The notes beneath the pieces are model-generated. The model ran no database searches. It was not told where the DNA came from and saw only the letters and a list, made by a program, of their open reading frames with translations. The translations under genes were made by a program, and so were the position numbers. 64,000 nt of DNA from Morella rubra (Eukaryota; Streptophyta; Magnoliopsida; Fagales; Myricaceae): positions 28,237,752 to 28,301,751 of the forward strand of contig CM025853.1 of NCBI GenBank assembly GCA_003952965.2, given 5' to 3'. Of this stretch, positions 1 through 12,435 are shown in pieces (the stretch's first letter is position 1; every line of letters starts with the position of its first letter).

Positions 1-448
1 CAAATTATTATTCACTAGGAAGACAAATCTGCAAGCACAAGGACCTCAGTATGCATGAACCACAACATAATTATAAAATAACTGGGCAATAATGGGACTT
101 AATAACAACCACAAGAAAACAAAAGGATGACCAGTTTATGAAAGCTTCACTGGATGGTGCTATTAACAGAACAAAGTTAACTTATCAGAATCAAGAATTA
201 GATTGAGAAATCTTTAAAGAGGTCCCACAGAATATTGGTATGACACCATCAATAATAGCTGCCACTGCAGAACTTCATCATCACATAAATATCGAGCAAC
301 TAAATAACCAAAAACTCATAATACGAAGAAAATAAAACTCTCTTGCACAGACACTTTCACTTTACTATTACTGAATAAGTCATTCATTTGGGAAGAAGAA
401 CACAACCAGACAACAGAGGGAGAGAAGCCATTCAAGGGTCAGATTTAC
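1..448 (-). other. Intronic sequence of the PRMT4 gene at the window edge
   Basis: The last visible PRMT4 exon ends with a GT donor at 448-447. Nothing further left, on the minus strand, encodes the C-terminal half of the family. I therefore read this stretch as intron, with the remaining exons lying outside the window. Confidence 0.6.
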
Positions 449-3175
449 CTTCCTACTGTAGGAAGCATTTTGCCATTTGGTGCAAGAAAACGATCTCTTG
501 CAATCACATAGGACTCCAGCATTCTTTCATTAACCAACAATGTTCCTATAATCATGCAGTGAAAATTCTAAATCAAACACACAAAGCTCAAGCCATAAAG
601 TGTGACTACTTATGCTGATTTTGAGGTAAAGTAAGTTCTATTATGAGCTTACCCATTGGCTCCGAGATTAGAATATCTGCTTTCTCAGGCAATTCAACTT
701 CCTCAACTTTGCCTTTGATTACCTATTTATCAGAATCGCATAGTGCCCTGAATTCAAAGAGATAACTGACCAATGATAACAATAGCAGAAAGAAGTGACC
801 ATATAGAATCTTACAGTGATCCGTTGACCCAGCGATGGGTTCCCAGCAATAAGTTTTCGTGCATATTCTGCCATTTCAGATGCTTCCACAGCATAAACAT
901 GCTTTGCACCAGCCTTGTCAGGATAAAAATGAGATAGGAGGTCAACCAAAAAGAAAGTAAATTACACTCCTGATATATATCCACCAGTAACAACAGTGGG
1001 CATCCTTTTACTTGGTAAAAAATAAACTTCGCTGGCTAAAAAGCTAGGTTTACCTGTGCAGCAAACAGTGACAAAATTCCACTACCAGCACCGACGTCAA
1101 CCACTACACGACCAGTGAAATCTGCACGGTTCTCAATAATAGCAGCGTAATAGGTTCCTAAGACAATGGTCTTCAATACGTCAGTGCAAAATTTTCACAA
1201 AGCATTCGAGTGCAGGCAGAGTATCTAAAGTACAATATGATTTCAGGCATAAGAAACTTATAGAGCTACAAATTCAAATATCAATATAACAACATAAGAG
1301 AAGATCAATCAAAGAACCAGAACATAGCTAGGTGATATAACCTGTTCTCACATAATCCTGCAACATATTTTGCTGATGCAACAGCTGTCCATAATAATGG
1401 AAATACATCTTAGCAGAAGATGGTTCTATTTTATCATCAAACTTGCTTCTACCATCTGGAACTGTTCCATTTGGCAATTGTTTTCCTGAAACAGTAAAGA
1501 AGAGCACATTTAACAAATGCACCAACAATTACGAGATTGGCATATAACAAACAAGTTCAGAAAGTACTATGGAAGGAGCTGCTCAGAGTTTTTATCCAAC
1601 ATATCCAGTCTGACTTCATAAGGTTTTCCTAAAATTATATTTTCCCAGAGTTTTCTGGTTGAATTCCTTGTTTTATGATTACTTCTGCGCAGATTAACGA
1701 CCCTCACAAGTTATATGCCCTTACTTATAGTGGAAGCCTTCACTATTCTCACTAAAGAATAACTGAACAGATGGAAAAGTAGGTTCCTTTGTGAGGGGGA
1801 AGGCAAAAGTACGATATGAGTCCTTTATGGTTGCTTGGTTCCTTTAAGTTGGTTCCCTTATGTCATACGCATAATGGATAAGATTGAGACATTCCACTTT
1901 CCTATATTAAATAAATCTGTAGAAAAAGCATTCTGTAAGAGAACAACCAAAATTACAAAGAGATAATTGGTTTTTGTATCCAAGTTTTATGCAATTCCTT
2001 TTTATTGTCACAAATCGTTAACCAATCATTCATTTATTCATCTATGTCAAGACAACAGAAAGGGAGGGGGTGCAAATTTCCAGGGCAACACCTTCATTAA
2101 CTTCTCTTTTCCATTGCTCAAATGCACAATGGAAGGCCTTGCTCTCCTCCGCGCTTCGAAATTGGACAGTGACTCCCCTTGAATATGGTGTCTGCTTCAA
2201 AAGTAGTATCAATAGAATACACCAGCATTTCACAGTGCTTCAACATTCTTTACATCACAAGTATCTTGCACATGACCAACTTCCATATTTTAAAAAGAGG
2301 CACACAGCAGAAATGTGCTGGTAATATTCCCACTTGCCAAGTAAAATCCCAAATAAAGGTAAGATACTTACCTTCGTGCAGGGATTTTTAGTGCACCGTA
2401 TTCTCACTTGAATCAAGTAAAGGGCACTGAACGCACACACAAATAAATCTAAAAGCACCTACGTCTATGTGTGTATACTGATATACGTAAAAAAATATTA
2501 TGAAGTATGAACATAAAATTGTCTTCCGTACCTCCTGGCTGGCATCAGAACCTTCATATATGCAAGTTGATTGAACAGGACCCAATTTGAATAGCTGAAA
2601 ACATTACAAACAATACAAACCAATCATATTCTCCGAAGACGTCACTTCCACACATTCTGCATCTAAAGCACAGCTTTTTATTCATTTAGAAGACAATAAA
2701 TGCGAATGTTCTCCCTTTGACCACTGAGACTGTGTCGGAAAAGGGGGGAAAAGGACAAATAGCTGAATCTTCAAGAACACAAAACCAACCTTAACTAATC
2801 CAACGGGTGAATTTATCCGGCTAAGTGAACATAGTTGCTCCAGTCATTCTCCACAACACAAGAATACTAATAATGCAAATAAAATTCATCTACTTTCTTT
2901 CCCTCCACTTTCCTCGACAACCAAACAATAACGAAACAAAAGAAAAAAAGAACTCGAAAGGCATTAAAGCTAACCCGAGCAGCTTGAAGATCAACATTCC
3001 AAGCAGCAATCGACTCAGACTCCTTGTGGAGTCGAAGCTCAGCAACTCCTGAATCGACAGAGAACCGAGCAATCACTGGCTTAGACGGAGATTCTGAACA
3101 AGACAAAGAAAGCTCAGAAACTGAGAGCAAAGCAAACTCATGCTGTTTGTGCTCTTGCCCTATCGGACCCTCCAT
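449..3175 (-). CDS. PRMT4: PRMT4/CARM1-type histone arginine methyltransferase, N-terminal part, cut by window edge
   Basis: Type I protein arginine methyltransferase that moves methyl groups from S-adenosylmethionine to arginines of histone H3 and other proteins. Eight coding exons can be joined in phase: 3175-2975, 2594-2532, 2191-2092, 1485-1342, 1157-1054, 913-815, 722-653 and 545-449. The last has a GT donor, so the gene continues off the left edge. Exon 1 gives 67 residues starting [10 protein letters not shown]; an in-frame TTG lies upstream, and the ATG at 3175 is the first plausible start. Visible motifs are the SAM-binding [11 protein letters not shown], the acidic ribose-binding end of strand 2 in [17 protein letters not shown], and the double-E loop read across two exons as SEPMG then [10 protein letters not shown]. 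The segment [20 protein letters not shown] is characteristic of the plant PRMT13/PRMT14 (PRMT4a/b) pair. The THW loop and C-terminal barrel are outside the window, so activity cannot be judged fully. In Arabidopsis the family promotes flowering by repressing FLC. Confidence 0.94.
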
Positions 3176-5340
3176 TGTCGTTCTCAGCGAACTCAGGTCC
3201 AAAATCCTTTAGATACTAAACAGCGGATTGATAATATATATATGTATCTGTATCATTTGTATATATATGCCCCAATAGAGCTAGGGTTTCTGTGAGGAAC
3301 GACAGCTTCGAAAATTTTTGAGAGCCGCCAAAGAAAGAACACACAGTAACAGCTTTCGGGTTTTATAGTCTGTATGGGTTTAAAGGTCCAGTGCATAGAG
3401 CGGTGGGAGTCCGTGCTGAAGGAGACGTGATTAAGTTCACGCGCTCTTCTCGTTCTAGTTTGTGAAGAAACGGAACGCATGCTTGGACTCACGCGCCCCT
3501 CTTTTTGTTTTTTTTTTTTTTTTTCTAAGCCGCCCCTCTTTTTGTTTACTTGCTTTGATTTGGGTGTATTACAGCTCAAACCTGGGGTTGTGGTATCATA
3601 GATGACGTGCCCGCTTTTGAATGGGCAGAGTGTGGTCAGAGTTGAGAGCCAGGTATACGGTGCGTTTTGATTTGGTTGGTCGTGGACCCAAAGGTTGGTG
3701 GATTCAGTGCATTGGTTGCTTGAAGTGGGAGAAAGAAAGTATACACGTGGGCTTGGGGTTGAAGTCTGAGGAGGTTGTGTGCCGTACGCTACATCTTGTT
3801 GGTGCTGGGATGGGACCTTATCTAACCCCAGTACGATGGAATTTGCGTTTTCAGCAATTATTTTTTAAGACCAATATTATAATAGTAGTCTTTGGATTCG
3901 AAGTTAATCCAAACTTAGATAAAATCACAAGCTAATTTTCTGATTGAAATCATTTTTTTTTAATTTTTGTTGACTCTTATATACTATTATTTCATAATTT
4001 CCGTGTTAATTTGATAGAATTATAAATAACTTTCTACTTCAGTATATATTTTATTATTATAGAGTTTAAATTGCTCTAGATTTAATACATACAATATTAT
4101 ATAATGTAGAGTCTACATATTATGTTGGATTCTTTCCGAATTATACCATATAATTCGACTGAAAATTTGTATAGAATCATATTAGGAATCGGATCGATTA
4201 TTTTATTTCAAGAGCATATTCTAACAAATAGCTAGATTTAATTGTCCCAAGTAGTATTGTTTGCAAATTAAGGTATATTAGAGTTTTATTATATTTTAAG
4301 AAAAATAGAGTGAAAATTAAAATTTTATACAAATAAGTAAAAAAAAAAAAGAGAGCTGATTTGAGTAATTTTTTATATTTATTGTAATAAAAATATATGA
4401 TTGATGGAAAGAGATAAATAATTTTAAACTTTTATTATTTTTTAATTAAAAAATTTGAATTAATTATTTTTTAATGAAAATTTATATGAATAAAAAAAAT
4501 TCTCACTTATTTTGTTTAGTTTTGAAAATATTTTTTGTGCTTGTTTTTTTTTAAAGATTGTGTAAATTTTTTTGAAATAGGTGAAAAGTTTGTTAAAAGT
4601 TCTTAGAATTTATTGAAAATTATTAAAATTTGTAAAAAATTATTAAAATTGATAAAAAAAAAATAATTACTGAAAATTTTTTTGTTACCAATCTAAACAT
4701 ATACTCTAATTGCAAACACTTGCTAAATTAGGCATGCGGCTAAGCTGATTTAATGGAACCCTTGGCATTATGTTGAAATGATGTAACATCGCTTTCGAGT
4801 CTATCATCTGTCAGATTCTTTGGCTTTTAATGTTCAGGTGACTTTTCTACGCAAGTCCATGTGATGGGAAATTACCAAATGCAAATCACTTGTCCAAGAA
4901 AAACGCCGTGTTGAAAAACACGTCTTTCTACGGAAAGAAACAAAAAAAGTGAAACATCATCGGCATTTAATGTAATTAACTTCAATCTGGTTCATTTTAT
5001 TTTTTTCTAGTGGATTCCAAGCGTTCCATGCAGCAAAAGGCATCAGACCTGGCGCAATCTGGCAAAGCATACACTCATAGGATCGATTAACTCCCAATGC
5101 ACGGAACTCTTAGATAACTTCTTCCTTACTGTACTTTCTAAATGGTTATGTTCTTGGTGATCATCTAATTACGAGCGATAGACATAATTTAATGAATCTC
5201 ACAGCAGTAATTACAAATAGAATAGAATATGCTGTGAAATTTATTATATTGTTTCTATTTCTCTTTAATTTAGAAAAAGATGAACACAATATATTTATCC
5301 TATAACTGAATTTATACTGTTAGTAATTAATATTATAAAA
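3176..5340. other. Intergenic: PRMT4 5' flank, then AT-rich sequence
   Basis: The first few hundred bases must hold the PRMT4 leader and promoter, but I see no clear TATA box. A 104-codon open frame at 3621-3935 (plus) resembles nothing I know. From about 3950 the sequence is very AT-rich, with a dispersed repeat copy listed separately. Confidence 0.6.
4260..4700. repeat. AT-rich dispersed repeat copy
   Basis: This is a degenerate copy of a family that recurs in this window, near 10870, 13831, 25831, 30516 and 50453. It shows the same short phrases in complementary orientation, such as gtgaaaagt, ttgttaaaag and aaattattaaaatt. The borders are approximate. Confidence 0.45.
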
Positions 5341-5641
5341 TTTATTATAGGCTAAATTACTCCATACGTCCCTAGGGTTTGACCTTTTTTCAGTTTGGTC
5401 CTCAGGGTTCGATTTTTCCTAAAAGCATCCCTGGGGTGAGGACCCATTACCAAATAGATCCTGCCGTCAACTCATTGGACGGAAATGCACATGTGGCTAA
5501 CGGCTTACACGTGAGAATTGACAGCTGGATTTTTAAAAAAAATCTCGCCCAATGCAATGTTACACGTGTCAGTACAATAAATAAAATAAAAAATAAATCT
5601 AAATTAAAATTAAAAAAAAAAAAAAAAAAAATCCCATCCGG

Positions 5642-5672
<31 letters not shown>

Positions 5673-5938
5673 ATTTTAGATTTATTTTTTATTTTTATTT
5701 ATTGTACTGACACGTGTCACATTGCGATTGGCGAGATTTTTTTAAAAAATCCAGCTGTCAATTCCACGTGTAAGCCGTTAGCCACGTGTGCATTTCCGTC
5801 CAATGAGTTGACGGCAGGATCTATTTGGTAATGGGTCCTCACCCCAGGGATGCTTTTTAGGAAAAATCGAACCCTGAGGACCAAACTGAAAAAAGGTCAA
5901 ACCCCAGGTACGTACGGAGTAATTTAGCCTTCGTTATA
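5341..5938. mobile_element. Mutator-like foldback element (580 bp, two long inverted arms)
   Basis: The element runs from 5350 to 5929. It begins GGCTAAATTACTCC and ends with the complement, GGAGTAATTTAGCC. The two arms are about 280 bp each and nearly identical, separated only by a poly-A and poly-T centre at about 5610-5665. Flanking 9-bp sequences at 5341-5349 (tttattata) and 5930-5938 (ttcgttata) agree at 7 of 9 positions. A 9-bp target duplication together with long terminal inverted repeats points to the Mutator superfamily, in a non-autonomous foldback form. Open frames inside it are palindrome artefacts. A transcript across it would fold into a long hairpin suited to small-RNA production; that is inference. 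Confidence 0.85.
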
Positions 5939-7868
5939 TTGTATTCATCTTTTTTTAAATTAAACCAACCAATTTGAAAAGACATGATCCTGAAATCTTA
6001 ACCCCAATCCGAATGCGGTTACTTCATATCCAAACAAGTACTCGTGCTTATCAATTCCCATTTGACCAAATAAAAATCTCTATTCTCCCACTCAGCCATA
6101 CCATACTTCCGTCGTTCCAACACATCCCTCACCCCATAACACAGTTTGCACCTTTACGACATGAACTTCCCCAGATCAGATCATCCCATTCCTTCCCGCT
6201 CTCACTACTCTCTTCGTTCCTGAATCTTACAAGAGCTTTAATTAGTACAGTCGAACCTCAATTTGGATCGGTGTTCCTTGTTTGGCCCACCCAGCGGCTT
6301 CCAGTTGTCTTTTAACATTATCTTTCGGCCATTTCTCAAAACGTCGATTATTGGAATTGGATGGCAAGATACGCACCACCCCACTTTCTTTGGCCTCCTT
6401 AATGCACAAAGCTGTTTCTCTGCGTATGCCAATTCACTGTCTTGGCGTTATTCAAGCATGCTTATCAACCACACGGCAGTTGATTTGCGTATATGTAGCC
6501 CGACAAAGTTGATTTTTTTGGTAAGAGGGAATTATGCATCCTGATATAGAAATAAAGAAACAAGCAATGTATGACAAGATTCAAGATTGAAGATTGCACC
6601 GGGATTATCTACATCCTTTGGGGAGATGCATCCACCCTTCATCTCCATATAAAACAGCTACAAACTTGGGGAAGTATAGAAACAGAAAGCTGACACTGCT
6701 GCCTAATCCTAAACCATCCATTATCAAATATCATACAAGAAAAGTTGCATTAAAAATGGTTCTGCGAGCTTTCAGTTCCTTGTTTATGTTTGTTTTACTA
6801 TTGGAAACCAAAAATCCGTATGTTGTGAAGAAGCTAATCTGCCAAAGATTCCATCCACTGGTACAGTATGACAATTCGAAGAGAAAAAGACACGGGTCTC
6901 TACTGATCTGCTCATGTTGCTATTTCATTGAACGAACTCGAATGAGATGGTAAATAGTTTGCAGTTTGTGTTTTGACATAAAATGACTAGAAGACTGTCA
7001 TCTTCCACTAGATCAACGGGGAAGGTGACAAGTTCCACAAACAACATGTCTCAAGATTTGGCAATTGCCTTTCACTGTCTAGAAATCTATCCCCAAGTGC
7101 CTAACTTGAATTAGAGAAAATGGGAAAGCAAACGACTACCGAAATCAGAACATCAATATATGTTTGCCAAGTAAAGTTATGGAAAGGAAAGAGAAGGTAT
7201 ATTAGCTCACAAGTCACATCTACCCACTATCCGTCGTTTCTTGAAAGTGCTAACTCTGGTGTCTCCTAGTGGGTCACTTTAGGGGGCATTAACTCCTCAT
7301 CTTTGTAAATTGTAACATATACGACACTTAATCCACTTTCCAACCTCCCTTTTCACCAAAAACACAAAAGACTTTTACGACGGATCAATTACAAGCTTGA
7401 ACTTCTAAATGCCTCAAGTCTTTTGTCCATCAAACTGTCGCTTAAAGCCAGAAGCACCAGCACAAAGCACTAGCAACCAGCATTAAGGTGTCCGAATTAT
7501 GTCACCATGATCTATGAAATCTAGGTTAGATACCTTCCACACCATTTAACTAAAAGCTTAAGCTTATAATTTTATCTTAATCAATCAGGCTCGTTGCTAC
7601 AACCCCTACTATGAGACTTTAACCTCTCATATTAAGATCAGATCTGCATAGGCCACCAAATTAAGCTCAGCTACACAAACTTGAAAGTAAAGATACACAA
7701 GTAAGAAAAGCTGTGGTTTCTTCCAAAAATCAATATAATTTCAACTTCTTGATCGCTACAAACAATGAGATTCGGATAGTACAACACTTAAGAGTAACGT
7801 ACAACATATGACTCGTATCAATAACTTAACAAAATGAGAAACAGAGAAGGGTAATGTGACAGTGCGGA
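5939..7868. other. Intergenic, including the 3' flank of the xylosyltransferase gene
   Basis: No open frame here matches a family I recognise on either strand. The part nearest 7868 should contain the 3' UTR of the minus-strand xylosyltransferase gene. I see no RNA gene and no structured repeat. Confidence 0.5.
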
Positions 7869-9233
7869 TCAAGTTGAAGAAGCCGTTGATACCTTGACAG
7901 CCTTGAAGGCAGGGTGAAGCAAACCGAGCTCGTCCTTCACTTCAAGCGGATTGCTGGTCTCGTTCCTCACTCGCTTCACTCTCTTACTAGCCAGCGACTT
8001 GTGCGTGAATCCATAAATCTGCAGAATTTGATTGTCCCCGAAGTTGAATGCCCGGTCCATCTGCCTCAAGCACCTCTCCACCGGATAGTCTCCGAACTTC
8101 CCACAAGGCTTGCAACCCACGAAATGAGTCACCAGCGGCCACCGGTGATCGCCGAGTCCCGGGTGGTAGTTCTCGATCATCTCCTCGTACCTATCGACCA
8201 GAATGCCCCAGTAACCGTGTAGATAATACGCGCTTTCGAGATACACTTTCTCTCCCCATTTGTCCCTCTGCGTAGCCAACAAATACACCATTGCGGACTG
8301 ATCGTCGGCCTCGAAGACCGGCCTATCTTTGAGCTCTCTGGTTAGTATCTTCCCGGCTTCGTCTCTGATTTTTCCTTTGGGACCCATCGGGGCCCACACG
8401 TCGAGAATGTCCAGCGACCACTGACAATTCCTGAGGAGAAAGCTACCGGTGTTCAGACCGATCCAGTTCTTATCGTCGTACACCATCTCGTTCCAACCAT
8501 GCATCACGAAGTTGTGATCTTTGTACCGCTCCCATGGGACCTCGAACGCCATGTCGGTGAACATTGCGTCACTGTCCATCCACCAGAGGAACTCAATTTC
8601 GGGATGCGACAGCAGGAGCTTCCGAATCAGCGGGAGTTTCGCCCAAAAACCGGCCATTTCGGCGTCGAGAAGGGCCATGTTGTAGAAAATCTCGATCCCG
8701 TGTAGTCTGCAGTAATCGATTTTGTTCTTAATGGACTTCAAAAGGTAATGGTCGCCGACCGGGTTTTCGCAAGGTTTCGGTGAGGACCCGGTGACCAGGA
8801 GGACCCGGGGCTTGTTGGGCCGGATAAAGTTGGGGAAATCCGGGTTGTTTTTCAACCACTCAGCTCGCTGCTGGTCCCAGTCGGAGATCTTCGGGCCGAG
8901 ACTATAGGGCTTGTTAGGGTCAGGCTTTTCCTCAGGTTCGTCATCGACGAGGATTTTTGAGATATCGAAGGTGGCGTAGTTGTTGGATTGGTCGGCCTCG
9001 GAGTCCGGCTGCGCCTCCTCGAGTACTCGGTGGGGCTCCACGCGCCGGCCGCGAGAGTATAGGTGGTCACGGATCTCGTTCAAGTCCTGCTCAGGGGTGC
9101 CGAACTTGCCCGCCCCGATGGTGCCGCGTAGGACGACGACGGTGAGGAAGAGGCAGAGGAACGTGACGGTGCTGTGCCGAATCGCACGCTGGATCTGGCG
9201 GACTCGGCGGGCTCCCATAAACCGCTCCAGCAT
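7869..9233 (-). CDS. XXT: Xyloglucan 6-xylosyltransferase (GT34, XXT1/XXT2 type)
   Basis: Golgi enzyme that adds alpha-1,6-linked xylose from UDP-xylose to the glucan backbone of xyloglucan. It is a single 454-residue open frame without introns, the usual length for XXT1 and XXT2. A short cytosolic tail is followed by one signal-anchor helix at about residues 23-40. A stem of low complexity runs to about 105, and the GT34 catalytic domain fills the rest. The metal-binding DxD motif is DSD at 220-222 within LWWMDSDAMF. Other hallmarks are KPCENPVGDHYLLKSIKNK at 153-171, the GLNTGSFLLRN segment, VFEADDQSAMVYLL, and HFVGCKPCGKFGDYPVERC near the C-terminus. The ATG at 9233 opens MLERFMGARRVRQIQRA, as in known XXT proteins. 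It is closer to XXT1/XXT2 than to XXT5 because GTIGAGKFGTPEQDLNEIR is retained. I cannot tell XXT1 from XXT2. Nothing looks broken. Confidence 0.97.
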   Translation of the reverse strand: MLERFMGARRVRQIQRAIRHSTVTFLCLFLTVVVLRGTIGAGKFGTPEQDLNEIRDHLYSRGRRVEPHRVLEEAQPDSEADQSNNYATFDISKILVDDEPEEKPDPNKPYSLGPKISDWDQQRAEWLKNNPDFPNFIRPNKPRVLLVTGSSPKPCENPVGDHYLLKSIKNKIDYCRLHGIEIFYNMALLDAEMAGFWAKLPLIRKLLLSHPEIEFLWWMDSDAMFTDMAFEVPWERYKDHNFVMHGWNEMVYDDKNWIGLNTGSFLLRNCQWSLDILDVWAPMGPKGKIRDEAGKILTRELKDRPVFEADDQSAMVYLLATQRDKWGEKVYLESAYYLHGYWGILVDRYEEMIENYHPGLGDHRWPLVTHFVGCKPCGKFGDYPVERCLRQMDRAFNFGDNQILQIYGFTHKSLASKRVKRVRNETSNPLEVKDELGLLHPAFKAVKVSTASST

Positions 9234-12200
9234 TTTCCTTGTCCCACTCGCCGAGTTGAACCGGCGGGCGATTAGGAAAACGAAAAGTTCGGGAATTGAA
9301 GAAAAGGGTTCAGGATCTGATAATGAAGAAGGTCTCGTTGAACATAAGCCCTAATCCGTTGACCAAGAGCGGAACTACGCGGAATTAAAGGGTTATTTTG
9401 GTAATGGGAGAAAAGGAGCAGAGATGGGCAGAGTCGGTGGAGCTGGGTGAGGAAGATCCACAGAAGGAACTGGGAAGGAAGGGAAACAGCGAGACTGTGT
9501 TCCGACACTTTTTTCCATTCTTTTTGATATTTTTCAATTTTCAGATATCAATATTTTTTTTTTAGTATAATAATTGCGGTATTCTTGCACGTAATCACGT
9601 CGATGGATTGCCTAGCAGATCGTTCTTCGGGCGGGTCCCAGGTGCCCGACCCATGGACATGATTGTCTGAAAAAAGAAAAAAAATATTTATGTATATTGT
9701 TTTTATTGCTTACTATGGCTATCCAACGTCACCGGTACTTTCTGATTAAACGAATCATTTAGGGAATTTGATACTTTACATAAGGTTATTTTATCTTTGA
9801 GATATTTTATTAATTTAGTTTTGGATTCTTTCGATTTATACATTCTCATTAATTTCTTAGTTAAAATAAATAAAAATATCAATCACATGTAAAATACATA
9901 GGTGCAAAGTGCTTCAAAAATAAAAAAAACAAAGTATGAATATCGGAGACAAAATGGACAAGTGAGCTACGTATATAAGTGATTGAGATTTCTTTTCGTT
10001 TTAACGATAAATAAATGACAGAGTGCAAATCGAAAAAACTCATAATCAAGTGGGTGAAATATTTCAAAAATAAAAAAACAAAGTGCAAAGTGTTAGATCA
10101 TCCAAACTACATTGGTGTAAAGTATAATTAACTCAAAATAGAATAATGATTTTTTTTTTTTAGGTAACGAGGGAAATCTAGGTACCCATTCATATGCACC
10201 TAGTTCGGACAGACTTGGCCCTATATACGCATGAGTTGAGTTCAACGCCACAACAAACTCCAGGTCTTGCAGCCTGCTCAAGCCACATATGTTAGGTAAG
10301 TCCAGTATTGTTATGAGAGTGGGCCTAAATAATTGTTTGCACTTGTAGAGATTCGAATATAAATAGATTGGCTATTTTAATTATCTAAGCTATGCGGATT
10401 GTTGGGAAAAATATAATAAAAAGAAGAAAAAAAAAGCTGTAATTCAAGCTTTTATACTCAGATTTTTTTAAAAATGGTTCAAAAAATAAAATTAGAAGGC
10501 CAAAGGAAGTTATTCCTTTATAATATGATCATATCTGCCGTCTGTGTGAACAAAAGGAAAAACATAATGGTAATTTACGCAAATTCAACCTCCTTGATCT
10601 GATCTTGTTTTCTTGGTAACCTCGTTAATCTGATCACAAAAAACAAAAACAAAAACCTCGTTAATCTGATTCTCAAATTTGTGGTTGTAGATTCGAGCAC
10701 ATCCAAAGGACGGAAGTTCTGTTTTTGTTCGTGGAGAGCGAAGGAAACCGAGTTAAACACAACTCCAACTACTCTGGGGGGAAATATTACTCGGATACCC
10801 CTTTGAAATGATATTTTGTTGAATTAAAGTAATATTTGAATTCTAAGGTTTTCAGAAAATCTTAGTGGTGTTATGAAAATTAAAGTATAGCGGAGTTTTT
10901 ATTGAATGTTGTGAGATAGGGAGACCGTGAAAAATTTTGGAATTTTTATGGAAGTGAATAAAAAAGTGAACAAAAAAATGAAAAAGAAGAAAATAATTTA
11001 AGTGAATTTTTATGTTTATTTTAATAGAAATAGATGATATAGTATAAAAAGATAAACTATTTTGAAATTTTATTATTATTTTAAAATTGAAATAAAAATA
11101 GAAGAAAAATTAGTGTTGGTGTTAAAGCAAAACAAGTGAACAAAATTATTGACAAAAATTATGAGTTAGTTTATGTTTGGAATTGTGAATTTTGGCCAAA
11201 ATTCACATATGCAAACATGATCTAAATACATTTTTCATCATAAACTATGAAGTCATTCATACCTTATATCTAAACTATCAATTTTGAGACATCTTGCTTC
11301 TAACTATCAATTATTGTGACATTACATCTTAAACACATAATTTTCGTCGAATTGAAATGAGAATCAAACAAAAAATGAATCATACGTTGTACATGTTTTT
11401 TTTTTAAAAAAAAAAAAAACCTTATTTGACTTGTTTTTTATTGTCTTTTTTCACATCTTTATTATTTTTATTTTTTTTATAACCTACTAGTTTAATCATA
11501 TCATTATTTAGTCTAAAAAAGCCATATACAATAAGTATGGTTCATTTTTTTTAATCCAATTCTCTATTTAATTTAACAAAAACCATATATTTATGTTGCA
11601 ATTAAGTAATTTGAGAGTAAAATATCTCAAAATTAGTTGTTTACAGTACAAATGAGTGACCACAGTGATCCCATAATAATTTAGGGGCAAAACGTGCATA
11701 TATCTTTGAAAGAATGTAACTTTATTTTGCCATTTGTCTCGACTTAAAGTTAAATTTATCTGAATAATAATAAATAAATAAAATATCTGTATAAAGACAG
11801 AGGAAGCATGCTATAAAAAATAAACGTCGAGTATTTATTAAAAAATAACGGCAGAGACAAGTAGAATAAAATGAAAGCATTATGCCATACAGCCGAGATA
11901 GTCAGGCCCTGGGGATTAGGATCCAGAGCATATGTTAGGTGCCGCCGACCAGGGGTTTGTTGTATATGGGACTGCATTTATGCACCGTCACATGGCTTTG
12001 CTAGATGCCAGCCCGTGCGAAGCTCCCACGTCAACAGCAACTAATAATAATCTTTTCCTCTGATTAGGGATGGCCTGCTTTACGTGGCAGGCGGTGCATG
12101 GCACCCGTTGCTTTCTAATCGACTTTCTTAGGGAAAACACGTTCTCTCCGGTCTCTGTCTAGTTTGCTATTCGCGGGTCAGTTTCGGACGATTAGCATGC

Positions 12201-12435
12201 CACCAACTTAGGAACGAAGGCCATCTTTTGGTTGTCCGTGGAAAAGAAAAGAAAATCTTGTTTGGCCGTTTGGAAAATACGGTTTTTTTTTTTTTTTCTC
12301 GTGAGTCTATACTCACACGTACATACATGCAGTATAATTTCAACGATTCAATAATTGAAGACTAAAATATATTTAAAAAAAATTAGAGATTATTCTTCCC
12401 TATTGACAAGAGGGATGCTCATCATATGTTGGCTA
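9234..12435. other. Intergenic, AT-rich, with no supported gene
   Basis: The part next to 9233 is the leader and promoter of the xylosyltransferase gene. Beyond about 9500 I find no supported gene. At 11184-11207 there is a perfect 24-base palindrome centred on GGCC, flanked by ATGTTTG (11173-11179) and CAAACAT (11212-11218). About 12000-12300 is less AT-rich and has ACGT cores, but no gene follows it. Confidence 0.5.
10870..11220. repeat. AT-rich dispersed repeat copy ending in a palindrome
   Basis: It contains the family phrases gtgaataaaaaagtgaacaa and gaataatttaagtgaatttt-like stretches, and ends in the ATGTTTG...CAAACAT palindrome. The left border is uncertain. Confidence 0.4.

Noticed and set aside
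3621-3935. 104-codon open frame upstream of PRMT4
   Set aside because: It has no recognisable domain and lies in flanking sequence of a divergent gene. I have no support beyond being open.
5379-5831. A 150-codon open frame
   Set aside because: It lies wholly inside the foldback element, reads through poly-lysine and poly-phenylalanine from the A/T centre, and its second half is the mirror of the first. It is a palindrome artefact.
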